Assembly: GCA_023957125.1 (NCBI GenBank)
Contig: JAMLHL010000011.1
Coordinates: 1-64,000 of the forward strand
DNA: 64,000 nt
Direction of reading: 5' to 3'
Source of the DNA: Chitinophagaceae bacterium
GTDB lineage: Bacteria; Bacteroidota; Bacteroidia; Chitinophagales; Chitinophagaceae
Made by a program: the position numbers and the translations under genes. Positions 1 through 8,531 of the stretch are shown here, piece by piece (the stretch's first letter is position 1; each line of letters starts with the position of its first letter). Below the pieces are notes generated by a model, which worked only from the letters and a program-made list of their open reading frames with translations, searched no databases and was not told where the DNA came from.

Positions 1-1785
1 ATTTATAATGTATCAAGTACAAAAGCATCCGTAAGTCTGAAAGGCCGTTCATTTTATTTGCAGTTGCTGATGGAAACTGTAAAGCAAATGATTTTGGACC
101 ATCCTGAAATCAAGGCTTTTACCGGTCAGGTTGTTTATAGCAGCGGCGGTAAGATGTTTATCTTACTTCCAAATACACAAAAGTGCAAAGATGCTTTAGA
201 GAACGTTCATCGGAAATTAGAAGAAATAATTTGGGAAGAACATAAAGAAAATCTTTATCTGAACAGTGGTTATGTTGAATTTCGTTGTGATTCGAGCAGA
301 AAAGGTGGCGTCGTTTGCAGGAGAAATTTCGGGGGAATTCAAAATGGTACCATCTCAGAATTATGGGAGATGGTGATCGAAGAAACAGCGTCAAATAAAT
401 TCAGAAGATATAAGCACCTGTTTGAGAAAGGAACTATCAATCTGGCCCCTTTTGGCAGGTGGGGAAATGAGTATGGACTCTGTGCTATTACCGGAGAAGA
501 AGGGATACATGGGGAGAATCTGGTAACACTCGATGACAAAACGGACCTTGTTGTAACCAAAGCCGTAAGAGAACAAAAGGAGTTAGGTGAGGTTTTAAAA
601 GATGTTGATTACATTATCACGTACTTAGAGCAGGATACAAGAGGAAATACCTATCTTTCAAACAGAGTTGGAAAAGTAAGAGCAAAGCATCTTGAAATAC
701 CCGGAACAGGGATCCATCACTATTTATTTGATCAAAAAGAACTAACCGACAATCATGCTGAATTCAGAAAAATCACTTCCGTTGATGTGTCAAGAGTCAG
801 GCGGATAAACAATACTGATTTTGAGCTTATCACTTCTTTAAAAGGGAACCGATGTACCTATGGATACCAGTTCTATGGCGGAAACCAACAAGCTCTTATT
901 GGAAACAACAACAGGACTTTTAAAGAACTGTGTTGGATTCACGGGGATAAAAAGGAGTCAACTTATCTCGGCGTTCTACGAATGGACGTTGATAATCTTG
1001 GAAAGATCTTTAAAGAAGGATTGCCGGAAGCTTTAAGAAGTTTTGCTGCATACAGTACCTTGTCAGCACAGTTAGATTGGTTCTTCTCGGGCTATTTGAA
1101 TACAATCCGTAATGGAAACGAATTCAAAGACAACGTCAATATTATATACTCTGGCGGCGATGACGTATTTGCCGTTGGGCGTTGGGATAAAATTATTCTA
1201 TTCGCAGAGAAAATTCGTTCAGAATTCAGAAAGTATTGCGGAGGAAGGGAAGACATCAGTATTTCAGGAGGTATTTCAGTCGTGGGTGAGAAGTTTCCGA
1301 TACGTATGGCAGCTCATCAAGCAAGTGAAGCTGAAGACCATAGTAAAGATTTCAAAAAGGTGGATAGTAAAACCGCTACTAAAAATGCTATTACCTTTCT
1401 CGGCGAATCCGTTTGTTGGGAAACTGAATTTAAGGAAGTAAAATACACGAAAGAAAAGCTTGTTGAGTATTGTGACAAAGTCAGAAAGAAACCTTTATCA
1501 AACGCCCTTTTACATCAATTAATACACTGGAAAATTCTGAAAGACGAGGCCGAGAACCACAAAGGTTCACTGTCCTATAAATGGCATACGGCTTATTATC
1601 TAAAAAGATATTTAGACCGGTATAAAGGCGAAGATGACAAGGAAACCAGAGCATTTATAAAAGATATACAGGCTGCTTTAATGAGCGGTCAAATGATAGA
1701 AAATAAAAAGCCGGTAGGGTCAAGAACTTATGATTTATTGGCCATAGCAGCCAGATGGGCTGAAATGGAAATGAAAGAAATATGA
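1..1785 (+). CDS. cas10: Cas10/Csm1, type III-A effector large subunit (5' end outside window)
   Basis: Large subunit of the Csm complex; in this family, target-RNA binding switches on synthesis of cyclic oligoadenylate second messengers by the palm domains. The frame is open from base 1 with no start codon, so the gene is cut by the window edge and the N-terminal HD nuclease region is not visible. The first visible residues contain LKGRSFYLQ, a Csm1 signature between HD domain and first palm. The second palm begins at LRMDVDNLG (976-1002) and carries the cyclase motif GGDD at 1153-1164, so cyclase activity looks intact. The zinc ribbon usually found between the palms is reduced to a single Cys (LCAITG, 478-495). 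The stop overlaps csm2 by ATGA. The subtype assignment rests on the csm2-csm5 genes that follow. Confidence 0.96.
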   Translation: MYNVSSTKASVSLKGRSFYLQLLMETVKQMILDHPEIKAFTGQVVYSSGGKMFILLPNTQKCKDALENVHRKLEEIIWEEHKENLYLNSGYVEFRCDSSRKGGVVCRRNFGGIQNGTISELWEMVIEETASNKFRRYKHLFEKGTINLAPFGRWGNEYGLCAITGEEGIHGENLVTLDDKTDLVVTKAVREQKELGEVLKDVDYIITYLEQDTRGNTYLSNRVGKVRAKHLEIPGTGIHHYLFDQKELTDNHAEFRKITSVDVSRVRRINNTDFELITSLKGNRCTYGYQFYGGNQQALIGNNNRTFKELCWIHGDKKESTYLGVLRMDVDNLGKIFKEGLPEALRSFAAYSTLSAQLDWFFSGYLNTIRNGNEFKDNVNIIYSGGDDVFAVGRWDKIILFAEKIRSEFRKYCGGREDISISGGISVVGEKFPIRMAAHQASEAEDHSKDFKKVDSKTATKNAITFLGESVCWETEFKEVKYTKEKLVEYCDKVRKKPLSNALLHQLIHWKILKDEAENHKGSLSYKWHTAYYLKRYLDRYKGEDDKETRAFIKDIQAALMSGQMIENKKPVGSRTYDLLAIAARWAEMEMKEI

Positions 1786-2198
1786 TAATAACTTTTAAAT
1801 TTAAAAATATGACATTTACTGAAAAAATTAAACCTGAATGGATAACGTCAGGAGTCAATCAGGATGCTGTGGATTGGGCACAAAGGTTTGCTAAACATTT
1901 AGCTCCACAACAAAAACTTGATCGAGACGCACTAACTACTTCTCAATTAAGAAAATTTTTTGGTCAGCTAAGAAGAATTGAGGCGGATTTTGACAAGTTA
2001 AAAGTCGAAATACCTTTACTGAAGCCTAAACTAGCATACGCCGTTGGCAGAGCCAACAAAAGCAATAGAATAAGGGATTTTTACGAAAGAATGGAAGATG
2101 CTTTTAAATCCTTGGACGGTGAAAAAGATTCTTTTTCACAATTAATTAATCTAACTGAATCAATTGTCGCGTTCCATAAGTATTATGGCGGTGAATAA
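1782..2198 (+). CDS. csm2: Csm2, small subunit of the type III-A complex
   Basis: 138-residue, mostly helical protein matching Csm2, the small subunit that forms the inner filament of the Csm effector along the crRNA-target duplex. Recognisable parts are the N-terminal WAQRFAKHLA helix, TTSQLRKFFGQLRRIE (Csm2 typically has a TSQLRKF-type motif) and the lysine-rich LKPKLAYAVGR segment. The first ATG overlaps the cas10 stop by 4 bases, which argues for translational coupling. A second in-frame ATG at 1809 (MTFTEKIKPEW) is an equally good start because the first nine residues are low-complexity. Position between cas10 and csm3 is the standard III-A order. Confidence 0.92.
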   Translation: MIITFKFKNMTFTEKIKPEWITSGVNQDAVDWAQRFAKHLAPQQKLDRDALTTSQLRKFFGQLRRIEADFDKLKVEIPLLKPKLAYAVGRANKSNRIRDFYERMEDAFKSLDGEKDSFSQLINLTESIVAFHKYYGGE

Positions 2199-2212
2199 AC
2201 AAAAAAAAAATC

Positions 2213-2887
2213 ATGGCACAATTAAAAAATAAAATTAGAATTAACACAAAACTTATTTTGGTAAGTGGTTTGCATATCGGCGAAAACCGTGACCGAGCAG
2301 ATATTGGAGGAATCGACAATCCGGTCATTAGACGAAAAGACAAAGACCAACAACCGTACATACCCGGATCATCGCTGAAAGGAAAAATAAGATCCTTATT
2401 GGAACAAATTAGCGGTATCGCAGAAATTGGTGGTGGCAGAAGCAAAGGATTTAGTGAGAAGTCTAATGATTGTCAGGATATTAATATAGCATTTGGCTTT
2501 GCAAATGATGATTTACCCTCCAGGTTAATTTTTCGAGATTCTTATTTAACTCTTGAAAGCGTTGAAAGGCTAAAGGCATCCGAATATACCGATATGCCCT
2601 TTACGGAATCTAAATCAGAAAACACAATTAACAGAGTGACGGGAAAAGCCGACAATCCAAGGAGCCAGGAAAGAGTTCCAGCCGGAACGGCATTTGATAT
2701 TGAAGTAGTCATAAACGATTTTGACGATGGAAAAACAGAAAAGATAAAAAAATTATTAATTAAAGGAATTAAGGCCCTTAACAACGATTATCTCGGAGGT
2801 AGCGGAACTCGCGGGTATGGTCAAGTGAAAATTGATTTACCAAATGAAGAAGGTTCCACCTGGGAAGAAGAAGTGATCATTTTTTAA
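2213..2887 (+). CDS. csm3: Csm3, backbone RAMP and target-RNA nuclease
   Basis: 224-residue Cas7-type RAMP protein that forms the helical backbone of the Csm complex and cuts bound target RNA at 6-nt intervals. Seen directly: N-terminal RAMP strand with SGLHIGE, the segment GGIDNPVI whose Asp (residue 35, codon at 2315) aligns with the catalytic Asp of Csm3 (D32 in Staphylococcus epidermidis), the glycine-rich loop IPGSSLKGKIRSLLE, and the C-terminal YLGGSGTRGYGQVK loop. All key positions are present, so slicing should be intact. It starts 14 bases after csm2 and ends 9 bases before csm4. Confidence 0.97.
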   Translation: MAQLKNKIRINTKLILVSGLHIGENRDRADIGGIDNPVIRRKDKDQQPYIPGSSLKGKIRSLLEQISGIAEIGGGRSKGFSEKSNDCQDINIAFGFANDDLPSRLIFRDSYLTLESVERLKASEYTDMPFTESKSENTINRVTGKADNPRSQERVPAGTAFDIEVVINDFDDGKTEKIKKLLIKGIKALNNDYLGGSGTRGYGQVKIDLPNEEGSTWEEEVIIF

Positions 2888-2896
2888 AACCACGTT

Positions 2897-3892
2897 ATGA
2901 TAATTACTGCATATCGAATTTATTTTAACGGACCCGTCCATATTTCCGATTCCCGAAGTGATTATGGAAGCAGTGCGAACAGAGTGGATAGCGACAGCTT
3001 TTATGCCGCATTAATTGCTTCTCTGACAAAGGTTAAGGAAAATGTGCAGGCAGATTTGGGTTGTACCATCTCTTCATTATTTCCCTTCACATCCTCAGGG
3101 GAAAAAATCATTTATTTCTTTCCAAAACCCTTTGTAGATTTAAAAATTTACACCGATTTTGACGATATCAAAATCCTGAAAAGAGTAGAATGGCTTGACA
3201 AAACGTATTTTCAGGAATTACTAAATGGTTCGATTAAAAACTCAATAGATGAAAATACCATAAAAGGTTCCTATTTATCATCTTATGATTTGGATGAAAA
3301 CTTTATCCAAAGGCAAGTTACCCCACGGGTAGCCGTTCCACGTTCAATCGAAGAAAATGACGGCGATACCAAGATATTTTATATAGAAAAGATTTATTTC
3401 AAAGACAAATCCGGATTATATTTTATTTGCCGGGGAGATCGTACTGAATTGGAAACAGCATTGAATATTCTTCAACACGAAGGAATAGGGACAGATAGAA
3501 ATGTAGGCTTTGGTCATTTTCGATATGAAATTGATAGACATTTCGAATTGGAAGTTCCCAATCAAACGGAACACTATGTATCCTTATCTTTATTCAATCC
3601 CGGAGATACGGCAACCTTAAATAAATTGATAGATGACCAGAATGCAGCTTGGGAAATAGTAAAACGAGGCGGTTGGATTACATCAGAAGGGAATACTGGA
3701 ATCAGAAAGAAATCTATATATATGATGAGCGAAGGTTCTATCTTTTACTCTCCGGATAACAATTTGGAAGTTTTTGGAAAAATTGATTTTGATTTGAATC
3801 CTGGTGCAGTCGAAGGTTTCACTCCTCCAAAATATCCCATTTGGCGAAGCGGCAGAAGCCTTTTCCTACCCATTAAAATGAGCAAATCATGA
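2897..3892 (+). CDS. csm4: Csm4, Cas5-type RAMP capping the crRNA 5' handle
   Basis: 331-residue RAMP that in Csm complexes binds Cas10 and the repeat-derived 5' handle of the crRNA. Assignment comes from position between csm3 and csm5, typical length, an N-terminal RAMP strand (ITAYRIYFNGPVHIS), the long insert QRQVTPRVAVPR, and the glycine-rich loop GIGTDRNVGFGHF (about 3480-3525), which is characteristic of Csm4. The second half (GGWITSEGNTGIRKKS) also fits. The stop overlaps the csm5 ATG by 4 bases. Base composition is AT-rich like the other csm genes. Confidence 0.93.
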   Translation: MIITAYRIYFNGPVHISDSRSDYGSSANRVDSDSFYAALIASLTKVKENVQADLGCTISSLFPFTSSGEKIIYFFPKPFVDLKIYTDFDDIKILKRVEWLDKTYFQELLNGSIKNSIDENTIKGSYLSSYDLDENFIQRQVTPRVAVPRSIEENDGDTKIFYIEKIYFKDKSGLYFICRGDRTELETALNILQHEGIGTDRNVGFGHFRYEIDRHFELEVPNQTEHYVSLSLFNPGDTATLNKLIDDQNAAWEIVKRGGWITSEGNTGIRKKSIYMMSEGSIFYSPDNNLEVFGKIDFDLNPGAVEGFTPPKYPIWRSGRSLFLPIKMSKS

Positions 3893-5391
3893 ACGAGATT
3901 AATACAAATTACACCATTTATCTAAAAGTCCTGACTCCAGTTCATATCGGTGGCGCTCAGGAAAAACATCTTCAGAACGGATTAGATTTTCTGCTAGTAA
4001 AAAATAAAACCTGGAAAATAAATTGGGAGAATGTATATCTAACTTTTGAACCCGATGAAGTAGCTGATGCAATTATCTCAAAAAGATTAGATAAATTATT
4101 GGAGAATGACATTGAAGATGTAGCGTATGAAACAGATGATATTTTAAGCAGCACTAGTGAAGTTAAGGCTTTTATTCGTGATGGCTTTGGCAAAGCATAT
4201 ATCCCCGGAAGCAGTATTAAAGGAGCTATGAAGAATTGGCTATATTCTGCCTATGATACCAACCCGAGAGGTACTCGAAACCTTTTTGGAAATTTTGATT
4301 CTGATTTGTTCCGCTTTATAAAATCAGGTGATTGTTATATGACTGAAGAAGTGGTGTTGTATCCCACCAAAACCTTTAATCTACATAAAAACAAAGGAAA
4401 ATGGGAAGGGGGATGGAAACATAAATCCCAATCATTCAATAACGAACCTGCTACAAACAGCTATTTTAAAGATATCGGATTCGTAACAGATTACGAGTGT
4501 TTCGAAGTAGGAGATTTGGGCTCATTTAAATTGATTATTCAGAACCTATCTAACTCCTTCAAAACTAAATTATATGATGATGAGATAAAAAAGTTAGAGC
4601 AAAAGAAATCAAAAATTATTAAGGATTTTGACAAGAAAAAATTGGATTTACAAATAGATGTTATAACAAATGGAAAAAATAGTTTAGAGAGATTTCAAAC
4701 AAACACATCAATAAAGGGATTATTTAAAGAAATTAATTCTCGAATTCAAAAACACATTGAAAGAGAGATCGTTTTTTTTCAGAATTATACAGAAGCTGAA
4801 TACACCCAAGAAATAATTGACTCTTTTAAAAATCTAAAAAAAGATGTTACAAATCTAAACGAAAATCAATGTATGCTTAGATTATCATCTGGTTCAGGTT
4901 TTCATGGCATAACCGGAGACTATCAATTTGAAGACCATGTCGAAACAGGTTTTTGGAATAATGGGAAAATAAAATACAAGTCACGAAAAATAGCATTCTC
5001 ATCTGACCAAATGTATCCAATGGGATTTGTTTTGCTTTCAACAATTCCGATAGAAAAAAGTGAAATAAGTATCTCTTTGGAGAAAAAAAATCAAATTCAA
5101 TTAAAAAAAACATCAGAAGAAAAACATCCTCTTCAATTAGAGACAGATGTAGAAATGGTTGATGCAACAGACCTAAAACAAGGGGACATAATCAATGCGG
5201 AAATCACCGATAAAGACAAGCCGTATTCCAAGGTGAAATTAATGCTAAGTAATTACCATTTTGATTTAATAACCGATTTGTCTGGTCTAAAAAACGTTTA
5301 TAATACAATTAGCATTGGCCAAATTGTAAAATGCCAAATTAATTCATTCACTAAAGAAGGGAAAATTGCCTTGGTTAAATACATTGAATAG
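3889..5391 (+). CDS. csm5: Csm5, enlarged RAMP with charged insert and C-terminal S1-like extension
   Basis: RAMP protein at the 3' end of the crRNA in Csm complexes, involved in crRNA trimming with host nucleases. Core motifs are TPVHIGG (residues 16-22), IPGSSIKGAMKNWL (105-118) and LRLSSGSGFHG (330-340), which is the Csm5 hallmark. At 500 residues it is clearly longer than usual Csm5 proteins (about 350-400). The extra length is a Lys/Glu-rich, probably coiled-coil stretch (about 225-325) and a C-terminal segment (about 430-500: GDIINAEI..., IGQIVKCQINSFTKEGKIALV) with the strand pattern of an S1/OB nucleic-acid-binding domain. The latter is an inference from pattern only. Very AT-rich; followed with no gap by a membrane-protein gene. 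Confidence 0.92.
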   Translation: MNEINTNYTIYLKVLTPVHIGGAQEKHLQNGLDFLLVKNKTWKINWENVYLTFEPDEVADAIISKRLDKLLENDIEDVAYETDDILSSTSEVKAFIRDGFGKAYIPGSSIKGAMKNWLYSAYDTNPRGTRNLFGNFDSDLFRFIKSGDCYMTEEVVLYPTKTFNLHKNKGKWEGGWKHKSQSFNNEPATNSYFKDIGFVTDYECFEVGDLGSFKLIIQNLSNSFKTKLYDDEIKKLEQKKSKIIKDFDKKKLDLQIDVITNGKNSLERFQTNTSIKGLFKEINSRIQKHIEREIVFFQNYTEAEYTQEIIDSFKNLKKDVTNLNENQCMLRLSSGSGFHGITGDYQFEDHVETGFWNNGKIKYKSRKIAFSSDQMYPMGFVLLSTIPIEKSEISISLEKKNQIQLKKTSEEKHPLQLETDVEMVDATDLKQGDIINAEITDKDKPYSKVKLMLSNYHFDLITDLSGLKNVYNTISIGQIVKCQINSFTKEGKIALVKYIE

Positions 5392-5751
5392 ATGTTAATT
5401 GCACTCCTCCTCACCACCACGCTCCTCATCCTCTCTAAATTCCTGGATTGCTATACCACATCCCGGTATATGAAAATCGTGAGTATGGAACGGAACCGGC
5501 TGGCGCGGAAGTGGATGTACAGATATGGAAAAAACATGGTGATATGGGTGGTGTTTGCCTTATTGGTTATTATCAGTTTATTCAGTTTTTGGTGGGTATG
5601 GAAAGTCCGAACGGCTTGGTATTGGCAATGGGGTTTTATCATTTCAGGGCTATTGTTGAGCTATGCCCAGTTTTCCGTAGCTCATAGTAACTACTCGGGA
5701 AAATTAAATTATTTCACCCGCTGGCTGATAAAAAGAAAATACTATCAATAA
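5392..5751 (+). CDS. Small 3-TM membrane protein directly after csm5
   Basis: 119 residues, starting on the base after the csm5 stop, so it is very likely translated from the csm mRNA. Three hydrophobic segments are clear: residues 1-18, 49-70 and 77-97, with basic loops (KIVSMERNRLARKWMYRYGKN) between the first two and a basic tail (RWLIKRKYYQ). The first TM ends LDCYTTSRYM, which recalls the LDxxTT start of DUF5658-like small membrane proteins, but the match is weak. No CARF, nuclease or pore motif is recognised. It could be a membrane partner or effector of the Csm system, or a passenger gene. It precedes a promoter-dyad region, so it ends the csm operon. Confidence 0.75.
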   Translation: MLIALLLTTTLLILSKFLDCYTTSRYMKIVSMERNRLARKWMYRYGKNMVIWVVFALLVIISLFSFWWVWKVRTAWYWQWGFIISGLLLSYAQFSVAHSNYSGKLNYFTRWLIKRKYYQ

Positions 5752-5753
5752 GA

Positions 5754-5848
5754 CTCCTTTTCATAAGGAGAATTAATGTTATTATTTCCTTTTTAAAAGG
5801 AAAAATTTAATAATAATTTCCTTATTACAAGGAAATTATTTAGTTTTG
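5754..5848 (+). promoter_or_regulatory. Promoter with three phased dyads upstream of the AAA/DUF4143 gene
   Basis: Three inverted repeats share the core CCTT-n5-AAGG: 5754-5770 (CTCCTT/AAGGAG), 5785-5803 (TTTCCTTTT/AAAAGGAAA) and 5812-5840 (AATAATTTCCTT/AAGGAAATTATT, a perfect 12-bp stem with 5-base loop). Their centres fall at 5762, 5794 and 5826, exactly 32 bp apart, about three helical turns. Directly after the third comes TAGTTTTG (5841-5848), a full match to the Bacteroidota -7 element TAnnTTTG. The ATG lies 4 bases further on, so the transcript would be nearly or fully leaderless. The layout suggests cooperative binding of a dimeric regulator over the -33 region; the regulator is unknown. 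Confidence 0.75.
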
Positions 5849-5852
5849 TTGC

Positions 5853-7169
5853 ATGAAGGGGCTAATAAAGGAAATATTGATATCCCATAACGAGCGTTTT
5901 AAAGCTCCGGAATATAAGAGATCGGTTCAACTCAATCCTGATCTTAATAAGGTGCAAACCATTACCGGTCCCAGAAGAGCGGGTAAATCTTCCTTATTAA
6001 AACTGGGCATACAGGAACTTTTAAATCTGGGAACGGGCTGGGATAAGATTTGCTATCTTACCTTAGAAGATGAGCGTTTAAGAGCTGATGTTTTTGAACC
6101 GGACGAAATTTTACAGGCCTTCGCAGAATTATATCCGGCAAATCCTTTGTTAAAAGGGGTGTATTTCTTCTTTGATGAAATTCAATATTTGAAGAACTGG
6201 GAACCGTTTATTAACCGGATACACGAGCAAATAACCCGAAAAGTGGTGATTACGGGTTCCAACAGTAAGTTACTGCATACAGAAGTAGCCTCCGTGTTAA
6301 GGGGACGGGGGCTACCGGTTGAACTGCTACCTTTATCTTTTAAAGAATATTTAAATTGGCAGGCGTTGCCCTTTTCAGAACAGGGAAGTGGTAAAATACA
6401 GATAATTGCAGCTTTTAATAAATATCTAACCGGGGGTGGCTACCCGGAGACGGTTTTTGAGGATGTTCCAATCCACCTGAAATTGCTGCAGGAATATTTT
6501 AATACTGTTTTATATCGTGATATCATCGAGTTGAATCAAGTCAGCAATTTTAGATATTTACGTTATCTTTTTCATAGAATAGCCGACAATACCGGTAAGC
6601 CTACCGGATTGCACAAGATTTACCTGGAGCTGAAAAGCCGGGGTTATGCAGTTAGTAAAGATAAGCTTTACCAAATGGCTGATCTGGCGGAGGCCGTTTA
6701 TCTGTATAAAAGAATCAGTCGTTTTGAACCTTCCTTCGTAAAACGGGAAAACACAGACAAGAAATGTTATTTTATTGATAATGGCTTGTTGCGGGCTTTA
6801 GGCAGTCAATTTTCTGAAAATAAGGGAATGTTATTAGAGAATCTGGTTTTTTGGCAACTCTACAGACAATACGGGAATATTTACACCACAGACATTTATT
6901 ATTATCAGGACAACTCTCACGAATGCGATTTCATTCTGTTTAAAGAAGGAACACAGGCGCTTCCCATACAGGTTTGCTGGGAAATGAGGAATGAAAGCAC
7001 CAAAACAAGAGAAATCAGGGGATTACTCAAAGCCTGCGAGGTATCTGAGAGCAAAAAGGGCTTAATAATAACTTACGATACGGAAGACAGCTTTGAAGAA
7101 AAAGGCATCCACATATCAGTTATTCCTGCCTGGAAATGGTGTGGCTTAGAAAAAGATTTAATGAATTAA
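5853..7169 (+). CDS. AAA ATPase with C-terminal DUF4143 domain
   Basis: 438-residue ATP-binding protein of the AAA_14/DUF4143 type, common in Bacteroidota and often autoregulated; its biochemical role is not settled. Walker A is GPRRAGKSS (residues 39-47), Walker B YFFFDEIQYL (about 104-113) with D108-E109, followed by sensor-like VVITGSNSKLL and the RGRGLPVELLPLSFKEY block typical of the family. The C-terminal half has the DUF4143 pattern including ECDFILF...LPIQVCWEM, resembling a PD-(D/E)XK fold. The gene has its own promoter with three dyads and is followed after 1 base by a small ORF that overlaps the CARF-HEPN gene, so it heads the second operon of the CRISPR locus. It may be a regulator or a passenger. 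Confidence 0.93.
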   Translation: MKGLIKEILISHNERFKAPEYKRSVQLNPDLNKVQTITGPRRAGKSSLLKLGIQELLNLGTGWDKICYLTLEDERLRADVFEPDEILQAFAELYPANPLLKGVYFFFDEIQYLKNWEPFINRIHEQITRKVVITGSNSKLLHTEVASVLRGRGLPVELLPLSFKEYLNWQALPFSEQGSGKIQIIAAFNKYLTGGGYPETVFEDVPIHLKLLQEYFNTVLYRDIIELNQVSNFRYLRYLFHRIADNTGKPTGLHKIYLELKSRGYAVSKDKLYQMADLAEAVYLYKRISRFEPSFVKRENTDKKCYFIDNGLLRALGSQFSENKGMLLENLVFWQLYRQYGNIYTTDIYYYQDNSHECDFILFKEGTQALPIQVCWEMRNESTKTREIRGLLKACEVSESKKGLIITYDTEDSFEEKGIHISVIPAWKWCGLEKDLMN

Positions 7170-7170
7170 A

Positions 7171-7323
7171 ATGAAACCCATCCCCTCCGGTCTGCTTTTT
7201 ATCAAAGCTAAAACCGCGTCTTATCTTTCAGAATTAACACAGGCAAAAAGAGTATTTTCGTTGAAAGATATGAGTGATAAAGAAGGGCTTATTCAAGAAA
7301 TAAAAAAAAATTGTCAATCATGA
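7171..7323 (+). CDS. 50-residue ORF coupled to the CARF-HEPN gene
   Basis: Short ORF (begins MKPIPSGLLFIKAKT, ends QEIKKNCQS) fitted exactly between its neighbours: its ATG comes 1 base after the ATPase stop and its TGA overlaps the ATG of the next gene (ATGA at 7320-7323). Such tight packing on both sides supports real translation, at least as a coupling device. No known family is recognised; it is basic, with no TM segment or Cys pair. It could also be a leftover of a larger decayed gene. Confidence 0.5.
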   Translation: MKPIPSGLLFIKAKTASYLSELTQAKRVFSLKDMSDKEGLIQEIKKNCQS

Positions 7324-8531
7324 GTAGAAAAGTTTTTTTGTCATTTTTGGGTACCAATGATTATAAACCATGTAAGTACGTCTCTGGTGAAAAAGGAGAA
7401 AGTCGAGTCGTGAAATATGTTCAAGATGCCATTTTGAATCTCTATTGTCAGAATTTCACTAAAGATGATTTCGCATATATTTTTCTAACTCAACCAGCTG
7501 AAAATAAAAACTGGGAAACCTTGCAAACAGCAATAGGAACAAAATCTTTTAATATTGTTCCTGTCACTAATATTCCTGAAGGATATTCAGAAACAGACAT
7601 TTGGAAGATTTTTGAAATTGTATTTAACTATTTGTCTGATAACGATGAAGTGATATTAGATGTAACACATGGTTTTCGATCTCTTCCAATGTTAGAGATC
7701 GTCTTACTCAACTATGCGAAATCTCTAAAGAATATAAAAGTAAAATACATCCTATATGGAGCATTCGAAGCTTTGGGGTCACCCCGTGATATTGATGAAA
7801 GAATTCCCAACCCGGAAAATAGAAAAGCTCCCTTATTAGATATAACCGCTTTTTCTGCTATACAAGCATGGACATTTGGAGCCGAAAGCTTCATTCAAAC
7901 GGGAAACACAAAGACTATTACAGAATTGTCCCTTGAAAATATAAAACCGATTCTTAAAGAAAGTAAAGGCTCTGACTTCACCGCTTCAAATATTCGGAGT
8001 TTAATGAAATCATTAGAACAAATCGAAACAACAATAAAAACCAATAGAGGTAAAACTATTAATCACGGAAATTGGATCCAAACAGCACATGAAGCTTTGA
8101 GTAATTTAACCATAGAAGAAAGGCAAGTATTTGCTCCTGTTAAACCTATTTTAAAGCAAGTAGAAGATAAACTTGCAAGCTTCAATCAGATGCCACATTG
8201 GGAAGCCTCGGTGGATTGGTGTATAGAGCACGGGTTGGCCCAACAGGGAATTACTCAATTACAGGAAGGGATTATAAGCTTTTTATGTGAACAACATGGT
8301 TTAAAATCCAATGACCTCACAGATAGAGAAATAGTTACTCAGGCTTTAAATATTTATGATAAAAGTAAAGATGAATCAGAATGGCATAAACCAGCATCAG
8401 AAAACAAAGAAAAAGTTATTGAAATTATCAAATCTAAGTTTGTCGAAAAACACAAGGGCAACTTCTCGAGACTTTCTTCTCTGAGAAATGATATAAAACC
8501 ATGGGGGGTACAGAGACGATGCGATAAATGA
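7320..8531 (+). CDS. CARF-HEPN effector of the TM1812/Csx1-Csm6 type, frameshifted in the HEPN motif
   Basis: 403 residues as read. The N-terminal CARF domain starts RKVFLSFLGTNDY and carries the conserved DVTHGFRSLPML loop, as in the TM1812 (TIGR02221-like) family that senses cyclic oligoadenylates made by Cas10. The C-terminal part is helical, as expected for an HEPN RNase. It should end with the catalytic motif RN-x3-H; here the frame reads RNDIKPWG and stops 30 bases on. Removing one A from the AAAA run at 8495-8498 gives RNDINHGGYRDD and an open frame to 8976. So the allele lacks the catalytic His and should be RNase-dead, unless frameshifting or slippage restores it. The ATG at 7320 is preferred because it overlaps the upstream stop. 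Confidence 0.88.
   Translation: MSRKVFLSFLGTNDYKPCKYVSGEKGESRVVKYVQDAILNLYCQNFTKDDFAYIFLTQPAENKNWETLQTAIGTKSFNIVPVTNIPEGYSETDIWKIFEIVFNYLSDNDEVILDVTHGFRSLPMLEIVLLNYAKSLKNIKVKYILYGAFEALGSPRDIDERIPNPENRKAPLLDITAFSAIQAWTFGAESFIQTGNTKTITELSLENIKPILKESKGSDFTASNIRSLMKSLEQIETTIKTNRGKTINHGNWIQTAHEALSNLTIEERQVFAPVKPILKQVEDKLASFNQMPHWEASVDWCIEHGLAQQGITQLQEGIISFLCEQHGLKSNDLTDREIVTQALNIYDKSKDESEWHKPASENKEKVIEIIKSKFVEKHKGNFSRLSSLRNDIKPWGVQRRCDK
8495..8508 (+). other. Frameshift site in the HEPN active-site codons
   Basis: AAAA (8495-8498) followed by CCAT and a run of six G (8503-8508). One extra A explains the break: with three A the codons read R-N-D-I-N-H-G-G-Y-R, the HEPN consensus. A change in the G run instead would leave K-P-W in place of N-H, so the A run is the likelier site. 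Both runs are short, so slippage is possible but not strongly expected. Confidence 0.75.
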
